Source: Cellvibrionaceae bacterium
GTDB taxonomy: Bacteria > Pseudomonadota > Gammaproteobacteria > Pseudomonadales > Cellvibrionaceae
Direction of reading: 5' to 3'
Length of the DNA: 64,000 nucleotides
Assembly (NCBI GenBank): GCA_025800365.1
Contig: JAOXRT010000148.1
Location: 1 to 64,000 of the forward strand
The translations under genes were made by a program, and so were the position numbers. Positions within the stretch are counted from its first letter, which is position 1, and each line of letters opens with the position of its first letter. The notes under the pieces were generated by a model, which had not been told where the DNA came from, searched no databases, and saw only the letters and a list, made by a program, of their open reading frames with translations. Below are positions 8,083 to 17,053 of this stretch, in pieces.

Positions 8083-9339
8083 ATGCGCAAAAGAGTTCTT
8101 TCTATCGCCATTGTGGCGGTTTTTGCCGTAGCCATTATTCTTGTCAGCATTAACCCGCCTTCCGCTAAACGCCGCAGTGGCAAACCGCCTGCGGATATAG
8201 CGGTTGATACGCAGTTGATCCAAGCGGCTCCATATACCATCAAATTGGACAGCTATGGATTGATTCGCCCACGAACCCAGAGCCAACTGCTGCCGCAAGT
8301 TTCGGCTCGAGTAAGCTGGGTGAGTCCACAATTCCGTGCCGGTGGCTTTTTTGAACAAGGTGAAGAGCTACTGCGTCTAGATGATAGAGACTATCAGCTT
8401 GCCTTGATACAGGCTCAAGCAAATTTAGCGTCAGCGCAGCAATTGCTAAATGAAGAGCAGGCCAGAGTAAAGCAGGCAAAAGCAGATTGGCGTCGTTCCG
8501 GTAAAAAAGGTGCAGCTCCTGATATTGTGATTCGTAAACCCCAGCTGATGGCAGCCGAAGCCAACTTGAAATCTGCACAGGCCAGTTTGGATCAGGCCAA
8601 GCTGAATGTTGAGCGCACCCATATTAGAGCGCCGTTCGCCGGGCGAGTATTATCCAAGTCGGTAGATTTAGGCCAGTTTGTGAATAGCGGAACCACCCTC
8701 GCAACAATATACGGTGTTGATACTATTGAGGTGAGGCTGCCATTAAAAAGTCGTGATCTAGCTTTTGTGGACCTACCAGAACGTTACCGATTTAATCAGA
8801 GCCCCCAGGAAAAACCCGTGGTCGAATTTATCTCAACGTTAATTCGCCCCGAGCATTGGTTCGGGCAGGTGATTGAAACCGAGGGCGCAATTGATTCTGG
8901 CAGCCGCCAGTTGTATGTCATTGCCGAGATTAAAGACCCCTATGGAGCAGCTGCCATCAGTGATGGCGATCGAGCAAAAGCACCTTTAAAAATTGGGCAA
9001 TATGTACAGGCAAAAATAACAGGGCGAACGCTTGCTGATGCAATAGTGATTCCCAATCGAGTCATTTACCAAGGCAGTTATGTTTATGTAGAGATCGATG
9101 GAAAACTGCAGCGCCGTGACATACACATTGCTTGGCAGAATGAAACAGAAGCGCTTATTAGTGAAGGCTTACAGTCTGGCGACAAACTTATCATGACCAG
9201 CTTAGGGCAATTGCCATCTGGAACCGCGGTAAGATCGGTGAAGGATAAAGCTGGGTCGAAAAAACAAAATGCAATACGTCGAGCGCCCAATGGCGCTGCT
9301 AAGGCAGAGCGCAAAGCCAAAAGCCGAGGTGAGTCATGA
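8083..9339 (+). CDS. RND efflux periplasmic adaptor subunit
   Basis: This 418-residue membrane-fusion protein bridges an RND pump to an outer-membrane channel. It has an N-terminal membrane anchor (about residues 5-22), a biotinyl-lipoyl half motif (VSPQFRAGGFFEQGEELLRL), a coiled-coil hairpin with repeated Ala/Gln/Lys residues (about 105-185), the second lipoyl half (IRAPFAGRVLSKSVDLGQFV) and a beta-barrel region. The C-terminal tail is rich in Lys, Arg and Ala. It overlaps the next gene by four bases, so the two are translationally coupled. The substrate cannot be read from sequence. Confidence 0.93.
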   Translation: MRKRVLSIAIVAVFAVAIILVSINPPSAKRRSGKPPADIAVDTQLIQAAPYTIKLDSYGLIRPRTQSQLLPQVSARVSWVSPQFRAGGFFEQGEELLRLDDRDYQLALIQAQANLASAQQLLNEEQARVKQAKADWRRSGKKGAAPDIVIRKPQLMAAEANLKSAQASLDQAKLNVERTHIRAPFAGRVLSKSVDLGQFVNSGTTLATIYGVDTIEVRLPLKSRDLAFVDLPERYRFNQSPQEKPVVEFISTLIRPEHWFGQVIETEGAIDSGSRQLYVIAEIKDPYGAAAISDGDRAKAPLKIGQYVQAKITGRTLADAIVIPNRVIYQGSYVYVEIDGKLQRRDIHIAWQNETEALISEGLQSGDKLIMTSLGQLPSGTAVRSVKDKAGSKKQNAIRRAPNGAAKAERKAKSRGES

Positions 9340-12300
9340 TTGCTTGGTTTACCAAAAACCACGTTGCCGCCAACCTTTTAATGGTCATTATTGTTATTGC
9401 CGGCGTGGTTTCCTTAAAGACTCAAATACCCTTGGAGATCTTTCCGAGTGTAGAACCCAATATGATCAATGTGTCGGTCAGTTTGCGAGGTTCAAGCCCA
9501 GAAGATGCTGAACAAGGCTTAGCGATGCGGATTGAAAACGCCGTGGCCGATCTAGAGGGCATTAAAGAACTGAGCAGCCGATCGGTAGAGGGCGGTAGCA
9601 CTGTTAGCATTGAAGTTGAGGACGATTACGATCCGCGCGAGTTGCTGGCGGATGTGAAAGCACGAGTCGATGAAATCAATACCTTTCCAGTTGAAGCAGA
9701 GCAGCCGATTGTGGCGCTAGCGATTCGTAAGCGAGAAGTTATCACCGTCGCCGTTTCAGGTAAGTTGAGCGAACAAGAGCTGCGTCGTTACGCTGAAAAG
9801 GTTCGCGATGATTTATTACAGATTCCCGGCATCACTCAGCTAGAGCTGGTGGGTGTGCGTAATTATGAAATGACCTTAGAGGTCAGCAAAAATACGCTAA
9901 GAGAGTTTGACCTTACCTTAAATGATATTGCCGGAAAGGTTGGCGATGACTCATTAGATCTATCGGCGGGCAATGTAAAAACAGATGCTGGTGAGATTCT
10001 AGTGCGATCAAAAGGGCAAGCTTATGTTCGTGACGAGTTTGAAGGCATTCCAGTAAAAACCAACAGTGATGGCAGTGTTATCCCATTAGGCAGTGTAGCC
10101 AGTGTTCGTGATGGCTTCGAAGAAACGCCATTACGCAGCCGTTTTAACGGCGAGCTGGCGGTTATGATTGAGGTCTATCGTGTTGGTGATCAAAGCGCTA
10201 TTGAAGTCGCCGAGAAAGTACGTGATTACATAGCAGCCCAGCAAGATCGATTACCACATGGTTTAGCACTAAGTTACTGGGACGACGATTCAGAAATCGT
10301 AAAAGGCCGCTTAAGTACTTTGCTAAGTAATGCCATGCAGGGCGGCATACTGGTATTGGCATTGCTAAGTTTATTCTTGCGCCCCTCAATTGCTTTTTGG
10401 GTTTTCCTGGGAATTCCTGTGAGCTTTATGGGTGCTTTTATATTGATGCCATTCTTTGGCGTCACCCTAAATGTAATGTCTTTATTCGGTTTTATCTTGG
10501 TGCTGGGTATTGTCGTCGACGATGCGATCGTGACAGGAGAAAATGTATATAGTCATCTTGAGCGAAGCGATAGTGGTTTAGAAGCTGCTATTCAAGGCAC
10601 TCGCGAGGTGGCGGTGCCGGTGACCTTTGGTATTCTAACCACGGTAGCCGCATTTATGCCGATTGCCTTTATGGAAGGCCGTCGGGGCGCTTTCTTTGCA
10701 CAGATTCCGTTTATTGTTGTACCTGTTCTTATCTTTTCTTTAATAGAGTCAAAATTTGTACTGCCAGCCCACTTGAAAAATGTGCGCTTTCGAAAAGAGC
10801 CGGGTCGTATTTCCCGTTGGCAGCAAAATTTTGCCAAGGGTTTTGAACGCTTTATATTGACTTCTTATAAGCCTATGTTGGCTATTGCTCTACGCAATCG
10901 CCTGAATACTTTGCTGCTGTTCTGTGGGGTGTTTGGTTTAATTCTGGCCCTGATCATGACAGGTTGGACGCGTTTTGTATTCTTTCCGAGAATTCAAAGT
11001 GATACCGCCAGAGCATCAGTAGCAATGCCTGCCGGTACAGCATTCGAAGTTACCGATCAGGTTGTTCTGAAAATGGTGAATGCTGCGATCAGTATTCAAG
11101 ACCGCTATCGTGATGAAGTTACTGGTGAAAGTGTGGTAAAGAATATTTACTCCAGCACTGGTCACAGAGGTAGCGCTGAAAATGGTAATGTGCGTTTTGA
11201 ACTGGTTCCATCGCAGGAGCGGGACCCTGATTTAAGTACGGCACGTTTAGTAAGAGAGTGGCGAGCTTTGATTGGGGAAATTCCAGGAACTGAATCACTA
11301 ACGTTTCGTGCGGAAATTGGCCGCAGCAGTGACCCAGTTGATGTGCGATTGAGCTCCAGTAACGTCGCCGATCTAGAGCAAATGGCTGAGCAGTTAAAGC
11401 AACGCCTAGCAACATATCCCACTGTTTTTGATATTTCGGATAACTTATCCGATGGTAAGGAAGAGTTGCGCCTAGAGCTAACTCAACAGGCGAAAACGCT
11501 CGGTATCAGCCGCAGTCAAATTATCCGCCAAGTAAGGCAAGGCTTTTTCGGAATCGAAGTACAGCGTATTCAACGTGGGCGCGACGAGGTTCGTGTTATG
11601 GTTCGCCTACCTGCTGATGAGCGACGTGCAATTAGCGATTTGCGTAATATCGATATTCAAACTCCTGCCGGTTTAGTGCCTTTAGATGAGCTTGCCCGTC
11701 TTGTGCCAGATAGAGGGGCATCGGCAATCTATCGTATTAATCAGCGTCGCACAGCGAGTGTTATCGCGGATTTTGATAAAAATAATACCAATGCCACGGT
11801 GTTATACCGAGATCTTGGCGAGTTTTTAGACGAGCTAAGTGCGCAGTACCCCGGGGCCAGTTATAGCTTGGTGGGTGAAGCTCAAGAACAAAGAGATTCT
11901 TTTTCTTCTCTTGCTATGGGCTTGGCCTTAGTTTTATTTGCTATCTATGCTTTGTTGGCGATTCCCTTTGGCTCCTACTCGCAGCCATTTATTGTAATGT
12001 CGATTATCCCCTTTGGTGCGATTGGTGCGATTGTAGGCCACTGGATCATGGGTATGGATTTAACCATTATGAGTCTATTAGGCTTGCTAGCACTCATCGG
12101 TGTTGTGGTAAACGATAGCTTGGTTTTGGTGGAGTTCTGCAATCGTCGCAGGCAGGAATTAGCAGCAACTATGTCTTCTGCCGAAGCGCTTATGGAATCG
12201 GTATTGCAAGCGGGTGCGGCACGCTTTCGCCCAGTGATGCTAACCTCTCTGACCACTTTCTTAGGATTAATGCCGTTATTATTTGAGAAGGCGGTGCAAG

Positions 12301-12455
12301 CTCAGTTCCTAATACCAATGGCGGTTTCTCTGGGCTTTGGGATTTTGTTTGCCACCCTGGTGACATTAGTTTTGGTGCCGGTGAATATTCTATTGCTTGA
12401 AAGCGCCAAGCTGTGGATTCGTGGTGAAGAAAAGGCTCCAGAGGGAGCCTTATAG
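9336..12455 (+). CDS. RND efflux transporter permease
   Basis: This 1039-residue inner-membrane pump has the expected 12 membrane spans and two large periplasmic loops. It begins MIAWFTKNHVAANLLMVIIV, followed by PLEIFPSVEPN, the usual start of the porter domain. The proton-relay aspartates are visible in LGIVVDDAIVTGENV (TM4), and TM10 has GVVVNDSLVLVEFCNR. It starts on the ATGA overlap with the adaptor. No outer-membrane factor gene accompanies the pair and no local regulator is present, so a shared TolC-type channel is likely. The substrate is unknown. Confidence 0.94.
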   Translation: MIAWFTKNHVAANLLMVIIVIAGVVSLKTQIPLEIFPSVEPNMINVSVSLRGSSPEDAEQGLAMRIENAVADLEGIKELSSRSVEGGSTVSIEVEDDYDPRELLADVKARVDEINTFPVEAEQPIVALAIRKREVITVAVSGKLSEQELRRYAEKVRDDLLQIPGITQLELVGVRNYEMTLEVSKNTLREFDLTLNDIAGKVGDDSLDLSAGNVKTDAGEILVRSKGQAYVRDEFEGIPVKTNSDGSVIPLGSVASVRDGFEETPLRSRFNGELAVMIEVYRVGDQSAIEVAEKVRDYIAAQQDRLPHGLALSYWDDDSEIVKGRLSTLLSNAMQGGILVLALLSLFLRPSIAFWVFLGIPVSFMGAFILMPFFGVTLNVMSLFGFILVLGIVVDDAIVTGENVYSHLERSDSGLEAAIQGTREVAVPVTFGILTTVAAFMPIAFMEGRRGAFFAQIPFIVVPVLIFSLIESKFVLPAHLKNVRFRKEPGRISRWQQNFAKGFERFILTSYKPMLAIALRNRLNTLLLFCGVFGLILALIMTGWTRFVFFPRIQSDTARASVAMPAGTAFEVTDQVVLKMVNAAISIQDRYRDEVTGESVVKNIYSSTGHRGSAENGNVRFELVPSQERDPDLSTARLVREWRALIGEIPGTESLTFRAEIGRSSDPVDVRLSSSNVADLEQMAEQLKQRLATYPTVFDISDNLSDGKEELRLELTQQAKTLGISRSQIIRQVRQGFFGIEVQRIQRGRDEVRVMVRLPADERRAISDLRNIDIQTPAGLVPLDELARLVPDRGASAIYRINQRRTASVIADFDKNNTNATVLYRDLGEFLDELSAQYPGASYSLVGEAQEQRDSFSSLAMGLALVLFAIYALLAIPFGSYSQPFIVMSIIPFGAIGAIVGHWIMGMDLTIMSLLGLLALIGVVVNDSLVLVEFCNRRRQELAATMSSAEALMESVLQAGAARFRPVMLTSLTTFLGLMPLLFEKAVQAQFLIPMAVSLGFGILFATLVTLVLVPVNILLLESAKLWIRGEEKAPEGAL

Positions 12456-12487
12456 ATCGAGCTGATGTAGGCAATAAGCCGCCGCGA

Positions 12488-13267
12488 TTAACTTTGCGAG
12501 CGGCCACCGTCAACTACTAGGGTGTGGCCAACCACATAGCTGGATTGATCTGAGCACAACCAACAGATCGCATTGGCAACCTCATTGCTGCGCGCCATGC
12601 GCTTCAAGGGAATGCGAGATTCAATTTCCTTTAAGCGATTCTCGGGACTGGGCGCGCCGTCGATCTGTTGCTGTACCCTTGGCGTTAAGGTTGCACCGGG
12701 TGCCACTGAATTGATACGAATACCTTGCTGGATGTATTCCAAGGCCAGGGATTTGGTAACACCTTCTAAACCAAATTTAGCCGCGCTAAATGCCGCTGCG
12801 CCAGGGGTCGCTGAGAGTCCGTTTACGGAAGAAACATTGACGATCTTGCCGCCGCTAGCCATTAAGCCAATCTCTCTTTGCAGGCAAAACATTTGCGACC
12901 ATAAATCGGCATCAAGAGTCTCCTTAAGCTTGGCAGTTGGCACATTGCCAAACAAACCATGAGAAGCAACCGTTGGCGAGGCATTGTTCACTGCTAAGTC
13001 TAGGCGGCGGTAATTCTGCTCGATTCGCTTAAATAGAATATCGGTTGCGTGTTCGTTGTTGAGATCTGTGGCGATAAACTCGACCTTTTCCTTGAGCTCT
13101 GGGTTGTCGGCGACCGCCTTATCCCAGTTTTTCTGGCTGCGGCTACAGCATATGACGGTTGCGCCTTGCCTTGCCAATTGGGTAACTGTCGCTAAACCAA
13201 TACCTTGGCTGCCACCGGTTACTAGGGCGATTTTGTCTTGAAATTGCATCTCACTCGCATTGCTCAT
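12488..13267 (-). CDS. SDR-family protein with catalytic Tyr replaced by Phe
   Basis: This 259-residue short-chain dehydrogenase/reductase homologue has an intact Rossmann motif (VTGGSQGIGLA), the NNAS motif (AVNNASP), the catalytic Ser (NVSSVNG) and the structural IRINSVAPGA segment. The usual YxxxK catalytic motif reads FSAAK: the codon is TTT at about 12784-12795, so the proton-donating Tyr is Phe. The Lys remains. The protein may bind NAD(P) without normal oxidoreductase activity, or use another residue. It converges with the RND permease gene at a 32-base gap. The substrate is unknown. Confidence 0.88.
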   Translation of the reverse strand: MSNASEMQFQDKIALVTGGSQGIGLATVTQLARQGATVICCSRSQKNWDKAVADNPELKEKVEFIATDLNNEHATDILFKRIEQNYRRLDLAVNNASPTVASHGLFGNVPTAKLKETLDADLWSQMFCLQREIGLMASGGKIVNVSSVNGLSATPGAAAFSAAKFGLEGVTKSLALEYIQQGIRINSVAPGATLTPRVQQQIDGAPSPENRLKEIESRIPLKRMARSNEVANAICWLCSDQSSYVVGHTLVVDGGRSQS

Positions 13268-13320
13268 AAATGGGTCCGATTCAAATGTTGGGCCGATTCA
13301 AGGGGTTAATACAAATATAG

Positions 13321-13382
13321 CTCAAGCTCGTGAATTTGCTTGAGCAAGCAAGCCGCTAAAGCCAAGGCATGGACTTTAGCGG
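13321..13382. other. Two consecutive hairpins in an intergenic spacer
   Basis: CTCAAGC (13321-13327) pairs with GCTTGAG (13338-13344), and CCGCTAAAG (13353-13361) pairs with CTTTAGCGG (13374-13382). Neither has a T run. They lie downstream of the amphi-Trp gene and upstream of the SDR gene, and may end the former's transcript or simply be structured spacer. Confidence 0.5.
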
Positions 13383-13428
13383 ACTATTGCAGCTTGGGAT
13401 GGTATGTGTAGGCTAACTATGAAGGGGC

Positions 13429-13653
13429 TTAGTCGTTTTGCCACTTAATCTGAAACTCGATTTCCTCTTCATTGCCTTCGCGTTCGTGCTCAATATTGTA
13501 GATGGCGCGAACGGGCACATAGATACGCTCGCCAGCGATTTGAATCTCAAACTTGTCTCCGCTTTCTAAGGCATCGGCTAGGCGACGTAGTTTGGATACA
13601 AATTCGGCGGTTGAATAGGCTTTTTCAATATCGCGATCGCTTTTATTACTCAT
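13429..13653 (-). CDS. Amphi-Trp domain protein
   Basis: The short acidic product (74 residues from ATG 13653) matches the amphi-Trp domain family: FVSKLRRLADALESGDKFEI, then IYVPVRAIYNIEHEREG, then EEIEFQIKW at the end. Function is not established for this family. A GTG four codons upstream (13665) overlaps the stop of the preceding gene; I prefer the ATG because the family usually starts close to this point. The gene lies directly behind a secreted hypothetical protein, so the two are probably cotranscribed. Confidence 0.8.
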   Translation of the reverse strand: MSNKSDRDIEKAYSTAEFVSKLRRLADALESGDKFEIQIAGERIYVPVRAIYNIEHEREGNEEEIEFQIKWQND

Positions 13654-13657
13654 AGCA

Positions 13658-14017
13658 TTACTCACTGTCTAATGAAGTTGGTTCTTCATTAGACGAGTCT
13701 TTTGAGCAAAGGGGAAGTTTTTCTAATACTGGGCGCAATATACTCAATTCTTCTAGGGCTTTGCCGTTTTGCATAATTTCACGGCTTACTATATGCCATT
13801 CGCCAGCAGACAGTTGCTCATGGAATGTGTCCATCACACATTGGCAATGTTGCCATGCTTGCAGGAGCGACTGGCTATCACGATATTCGGCCTCCATACA
13901 GCCAGCTCGAATGCCCACTTTAAAGGTGAATAGCTGCCAGCTACTTACCGGCTCGGCACTAATATGGTGGCTAAAAAGAGTGCTCATTAGAATGACGAGG
14001 CTAAGATGTAGCTTCAT
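13658..14017 (-). CDS. Hypothetical exported protein
   Basis: Starting at ATG 14017 (an upstream TTG at 14029 is less likely) the product has 119 residues: a signal peptide (MKLHLSLVILMSTLFSHHISA), then a helical domain with the cysteines GCMEAE, HCQCVMD and LCSKD, suggesting disulphides or metal binding in the periplasm. I do not recognise the family. It is followed five bases later by the amphi-Trp gene. The acidic C terminus (SSNEEPTSLDSE) is probably disordered. Confidence 0.6.
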   Translation of the reverse strand: MKLHLSLVILMSTLFSHHISAEPVSSWQLFTFKVGIRAGCMEAEYRDSQSLLQAWQHCQCVMDTFHEQLSAGEWHIVSREIMQNGKALEELSILRPVLEKLPLCSKDSSNEEPTSLDSE

Positions 14018-14127
14018 TGCTCTGCTCAAGGTTGAGTGATTTGGAGGGCATTAAAGCACAGATATGAATGGCAAACTACGTATTCAAAGAATGGGGGCAT
14101 AAGCCCCCAGTAAAGCTTTAAGGTTTA

Positions 14128-16806
14128 TTAATTCTCTGTTCTTTTTATTCTCTGTTCTTTGCTGAGATAAATAGCCTCACCATCGACTTCCAAATGAGCG
14201 GAGCTGTGGACGGTGATCTCACCTTGGAAATCTGGATTTAGCTCAAAAGCTTGCCTGAAACTTTTGGTTTCGTAAGGAGCGATACTCACTTCTTGAGATT
14301 TGACGCTACCCAATACAGCATGGCTTGGCATAACTTCAATGCGCAATTTACCATTGGTTTTTCCAGAGTAAGGGCCAGTAAGTTTGACTAGGTTTTGCAG
14401 CTGGCCATCGCGTAAATTATTTCTATCGACTAAGCAAACTCCGTCAAAGCCTGGCTTGTCAAAATCCTGTGATAGAGAAAAGGTTTTACCACGCCAACTA
14501 ATATTTTGTTGCAGCTGCAGTTTCTCGGCTTTTACGCTATGTAACTCTGATACCGATTGCTTATTAAGGTCTATAGCGAGCTGCTGATCTAAGCTTTTTC
14601 CCTGTTGTATCCAACTTAACTGGCTTTGCACTTTAGCCTCGCCGGCAACTTTACTAAGCAATTGTGGTTTGCCACGGTTGTAACGCAAATGGTTTTGAAT
14701 GCCGGAAAGCTGTTGGAGCGTGTTGTGGTTAGCGCTATTTAATAAGCCATTCTCGATTGCTAAGAGCTGCTCGGAAGCCTTGCTGTGTTGAGCATTATCG
14801 GCAATCAAGGGGTAAGCCGACATAAGGTCCTTGTCGCAGCTTGTTTCAGCGCCTGATTCTTGTTCCGCTAAGCAGGCTCTAAACACTCTTTGCAAGAGCG
14901 CGATATCCGAAAACTGCCAGGGGTTGCTGAGCTGCAATTCGGCCTTAGGGTTAGCCTGAACATCATGCTTCGGGAACTGTAAATAAGGGGTTAAACGGTG
15001 GCTAACATCATTTGCCAACAAGCTAATTCCTTGCTGCTTAATGGATTGATATTCCTGTTCGCTAAGTTGAATTTGTTCTTTTTGGCTAATGACACTGCCG
15101 GCATCTAAACTTCGAAGCTCAATATCGATGGACTGATCGTTAAGAGTTACATTGAGCCCAAGCTGTGATCCTTGTTCATCTTTTTTTTGCAAAGCAGATA
15201 ATAACTCTGGGCTAAAGGCAAAAGCTTGATGGTTTGCACCTTCAAAAATCAAGTAGCGCCCCTCTTTTATCCAGAGTGGCTGATAGCTATCTTTGCTATA
15301 GTCAGGGCGTTTAACTTTGTCGTCTTTTTTGCTGGCTTGATAGTCTTTGCGATAGGCAAGGTTCGCCTCGCTCAGCTCCAAACCAAGGGCTAAGCCAACC
15401 TGGCCACGATGCAGTTGGCCTTCTTGGTAATCAACAAGCAGGCCAAATTGAGAACCACTTGGAGAGTCAATTAAGGGGCTCGCCTGCGGGCCGGGAAAGT
15501 CCACGGCATTGCTCATTTCACTCAGTGGCTTACCCTGAGGGTTGATTCCAATATCTAAGCGCGGTTGCTGTTTTTCTTCTTGCACGCGAATCCAATAGGC
15601 GCTGCCGTCTTGCTCCCAGGGGCCTGAGGCAATATGAAAACTGCTGTGTTGGCTTTTGACGTAACTAGCAAAGGCTTTTTCTAGTGCCGGCCAATCTGGA
15701 AATACTTCTTTCAGTAAGCGGTTCGCAGTGGGCAGGGTCGCCTCTGAGTGGGGGTTGGCTGCCATCAATTTATCGCGGAACCATGCAAAATACTGGGCTC
15801 GCTCTGGGTCGCTTAGCAAGAAATGAATGATGAAGAAATTCAATCCTCGCTTAAGTGCTGGGTTGTCATTAATTTCGGCAATGCTGGGTTCGCCACCCGC
15901 ATAATATTGTTTTAAACCGCTAATCAAATAGCTCATTGGGGCGCGGTCACGCACCATCACGGCGAGCTGCTGGCGCTCAGGATAATAGACATGGCTGGCG
16001 ATAGAATCGGCTAAGCCTTCAGTGATCCAGTTCGGTGCCCAGGTTGAGTGGCCACTTAAGGCCATATGGAAGGCATGCATGGTTTCATGAATGACGATAT
16101 AGCGTTGGTGTTGCTCTCGGCTAGACGGGAAGCTATAGCCGGCGCGGTTATAAAACATGGTTTCGCCACCCGCGTTTTTATGCACGCCGCGTCTAAAGCC
16201 ATCATCCAGCATGGTGTTGCGGGTGCTAACACGGCTTTTGCCGTAGACAACAGCAATACGCTGGTTTTCGATATTCGCCGGTTCAGCGCCAAACAACTCT
16301 ACATAATGAGGGTAGGACATCTCTAATAGCTCGAGATAGAGCTTAACCTTTTCCTCGGGCAAATCACTTTTGATGGCAAAGTGCTTACTTACCCACCATT
16401 CATAGCCTGGGCTATTGGCTATTTTGCCGGCGCTATAGGTATAGGGGATTTGGCGGCCGACTTTGCGGATATCCATCTCCAGCAGGGTCGATAGACGCCC
16501 TTCTACCTTTATCTTGGCTCTCATTTGATCTGGACTAGGTATGATGGCGCTTACTGAAGGTTGGGCAATCTCTGGGCTTTGACTGCGCTCTTTGGTACTT
16601 GATTGCTGAGGGCTGCAGGAGCTTAGGCCAAATGCTGTCAGCAGGCAGGCTGCAGTTAGGCTAAGCCCCTTAAAATAATGACTGGGCTGCAGGTCTATAA
16701 GTCGAGGAGTCAACTGCGACTTGGGCTGCACATCAGCTTTCGAAATAGGGTCGTTATTGTCTAGCGGTTTAGGGTTAGAGCTGATCTTATTGTTCTGAGT
16801 CGCCAT
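14128..16806 (-). CDS. Exported lipoprotein metallopeptidase (HExxH gluzincin type)
   Basis: The 892-residue product (ATG 16806, preceded by an AAGG; the longer frame needs a TTG inside the operator) has a membrane-targeting stretch ending in a lipobox-like AFGLSSC near residue 65. The peptidase part reads YIVIHETMHAFHMALSG, an HExxH zinc site near residue 245, with a likely third ligand Glu in WITEGLADS, as in DUF1570-like gluzincins. The roughly 450-residue C-terminal half looks like beta-rich accessory domains. An operator shared with the hydroxyproline genes lies 25 bases upstream, and a peptide transporter is divergent, so it may release proline-rich peptides outside the inner membrane. 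Its actual substrate is unknown. Confidence 0.8.
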   Translation of the reverse strand: MATQNNKISSNPKPLDNNDPISKADVQPKSQLTPRLIDLQPSHYFKGLSLTAACLLTAFGLSSCSPQQSSTKERSQSPEIAQPSVSAIIPSPDQMRAKIKVEGRLSTLLEMDIRKVGRQIPYTYSAGKIANSPGYEWWVSKHFAIKSDLPEEKVKLYLELLEMSYPHYVELFGAEPANIENQRIAVVYGKSRVSTRNTMLDDGFRRGVHKNAGGETMFYNRAGYSFPSSREQHQRYIVIHETMHAFHMALSGHSTWAPNWITEGLADSIASHVYYPERQQLAVMVRDRAPMSYLISGLKQYYAGGEPSIAEINDNPALKRGLNFFIIHFLLSDPERAQYFAWFRDKLMAANPHSEATLPTANRLLKEVFPDWPALEKAFASYVKSQHSSFHIASGPWEQDGSAYWIRVQEEKQQPRLDIGINPQGKPLSEMSNAVDFPGPQASPLIDSPSGSQFGLLVDYQEGQLHRGQVGLALGLELSEANLAYRKDYQASKKDDKVKRPDYSKDSYQPLWIKEGRYLIFEGANHQAFAFSPELLSALQKKDEQGSQLGLNVTLNDQSIDIELRSLDAGSVISQKEQIQLSEQEYQSIKQQGISLLANDVSHRLTPYLQFPKHDVQANPKAELQLSNPWQFSDIALLQRVFRACLAEQESGAETSCDKDLMSAYPLIADNAQHSKASEQLLAIENGLLNSANHNTLQQLSGIQNHLRYNRGKPQLLSKVAGEAKVQSQLSWIQQGKSLDQQLAIDLNKQSVSELHSVKAEKLQLQQNISWRGKTFSLSQDFDKPGFDGVCLVDRNNLRDGQLQNLVKLTGPYSGKTNGKLRIEVMPSHAVLGSVKSQEVSIAPYETKSFRQAFELNPDFQGEITVHSSAHLEVDGEAIYLSKEQRIKRTEN

Positions 16807-16830
16807 AGCGAAACCTTGCTTGTTGACTGG

Positions 16831-16849
16831 ATTGTATATTTTATACAAT
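16831..16849. promoter_or_regulatory. Regulon operator, site 1
   Basis: ATTGTATATTTTATACAAT is a perfect palindrome of form TTGTATA-N3-TATACAA. The same core occurs at 23974-23990 and 33872-33888. It lies 34 bases (centre) upstream of the metallopeptidase ATG and about 200 bases upstream of the divergent POT gene. It is a likely binding site of the GntR/FCD protein encoded at 20414-21070. Confidence 0.8.
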
Positions 16850-17053
16850 ATGCCTGTTTGTAGAACAAGGGCTGAAGCTTGGATTTGTGGTCTAGCCGCT
16901 GTGTTAGTAAGACATATGTTAGAAAACCATACATTAGTAAGTGATGTTTAGTGGGAGCTAGCGTAGAAGGAACTCACAGCTTGAGCTTGTTCAGCCTGGA
17001 AGCTATGGTCTTCGGGCGAAATCAACAATAACAACAGATGATGGCGGCAATAC

